Positions 5,310-5,836 of a DNA stretch of 5,836 nt are shown piece after piece. The stretch lies in the NCBI GenBank assembly GCA_019314155.1, contig JAFCZV010000309.1:1-5836 (forward strand), read 5' to 3'. The notes beneath the pieces were generated by a model. The model was not told where the DNA came from, did no database searches, and saw only the letters and a list, made by a program, of their open reading frames with translations. The first letter of the stretch is position 1, and each line of letters begins with the position of its first letter. Source of the stretch: Deltaproteobacteria bacterium. GTDB taxonomy: Bacteria > Desulfobacterota > Desulfobacteria > Desulfobacterales > UBA11574. A program made the translations under genes and the position numbers.

Positions 5310-5836
5310 TTAATTTTTAACTTTCTTTCTCCTGATGCTTACAAGTCCGATCATGGCAATGCTAAAAAAGAGAATAACAGCCATTGTAGTTATAGGGCCA
5401 ATCTTCAGAGCAACCCAGCTCATTCCCACAACGGGTAACAGGCTTATCCGTATAAACGCTTTCATACTATCATGTTTTGCGATGAAGTCGGCTATAGGGG
5501 GCGAATAAGTATAATATAGACTCACAAAACCCTTGCCGATTGAATTTTGGAGCAGAATTCGGTCGCGGAAAGAACGCAGAATCTTTACATGCGGCGCCAT
5601 CATTGAGCCGTAAGCTGCAGTTGCGATAAAACATCCACCACCATCGTCACCGATATTACATTCATATGTTTCTGCACCATTGGGAATACAACGTTTGATA
5701 TTAGGGTCTTCTACAGAGACCCCACAATTGCCGGAATCACAATCACCATCCTCTGTGCACTCTTCACAAAGACCTGCAGCAGCAGATATTGTGGCGAATG
5801 GGAGAAGGAAACAAAGACTTAGGGTAAAAACAACCA
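5310..5836 (-). CDS. Secreted Cys-rich CFI-box C-terminal domain protein (5' end cut by window edge)
   Basis: The frame is open to the window edge, so the gene is longer than its first internal ATG at 5603 suggests. Counting the cut codon xTG at the edge as residue 1, the visible part is 175 residues. Residues 2-21 (hydrophobic, ending SAAAG) look like a signal peptide, so only a few N-terminal residues are missing. A short Cys-rich segment follows: CEEC at 24-27, then Cys33, 38, 50 and 60, resembling small disulfide-bonded modules. Then comes CFIATAAYGS (69-78), the hallmark CFI box, with the usual continuation of VKILRSFRDRIL, GKGFVSLYYTYSPP and a hydrophobic stretch. The protein ends with one strong membrane segment (about 149-168) and the basic tail RRKKVKN, giving an anchored or sorted C-terminus. 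CFI-box proteins are of unknown function. The terminator just downstream indicates its own transcription unit. Confidence 0.9.
   Translation of the reverse strand, partial: VVFTLSLCFLLPFATISAAAGLCEECTEDGDCDSGNCGVSVEDPNIKRCIPNGAETYECNIGDDGGGCFIATAAYGSMMAPHVKILRSFRDRILLQNSIGKGFVSLYYTYSPPIADFIAKHDSMKAFIRISLLPVVGMSWVALKIGPITTMAVILFFSIAMIGLVSIRRKKVKN

Overview
The window looks like a chromosomal stretch from a Gram-negative bacterium. All supportable genes lie on the minus strand, so the window reads from high to low coordinates. Five or six products carry lipoprotein signal peptides, and there is a CFI-box protein, a DUF4382 lipoprotein and a CsgG/DUF4810/GNA1162 cassette. Together with base composition that is moderate to slightly AT-rich by eye, this suggests a Desulfobacterota-like (former Deltaproteobacteria) organism. 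The taxonomic guess is inference; no rRNA or marker gene is present.

Layout in transcription order. (1) 5836-5310: a secreted, cysteine-rich CFI-box protein, cut only at its extreme N-terminus by the window edge, followed by an intrinsic terminator (about 5266-5297). (2) 5203-2722: an envelope lipoprotein operon of CsgG-like protein, a small PEGA-like lipoprotein, a DUF4810 lipoprotein and a GNA1162 (DUF799) lipoprotein. The genes are tightly packed with short gaps or ATGA overlaps. (3) 2680-2171: a DUF192 lipoprotein that may be read through from the operon. (4) 2091-1561: an AAA_28 P-loop ATPase/kinase with its own candidate promoter. (5) 1560-1206: a gene-free stretch holding a perfect 16-bp AT-rich palindrome and the leader of the next gene. 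(6) 1205-30: a DUF4382 lipoprotein with two C-terminal beta-sandwich-like repeats.

The striking part is the lipoprotein operon. The CsgG-like gene is broken by an exact 20-bp tandem duplication; removing one copy restores a 312-residue reading frame. The DUF4810 gene has a textbook ribosome binding site but stops after 22 codons because of a frame change beside the lipobox. An exact 56-bp tandem duplication at the DUF4810/GNA1162 junction creates a 19-codon ORF that overlaps both neighbours as ATGA-type junctions. In contrast, the small PEGA-like lipoprotein and GNA1162 are intact. The operon is therefore either decaying, switchable by slippage at the repeats, or affected by assembly errors; reads across 3407-3518, 3826-3840 and 4690-4729 would decide. 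By homology the intact system would be an outer-membrane lipoprotein complex, but its function is not established by the sequence.
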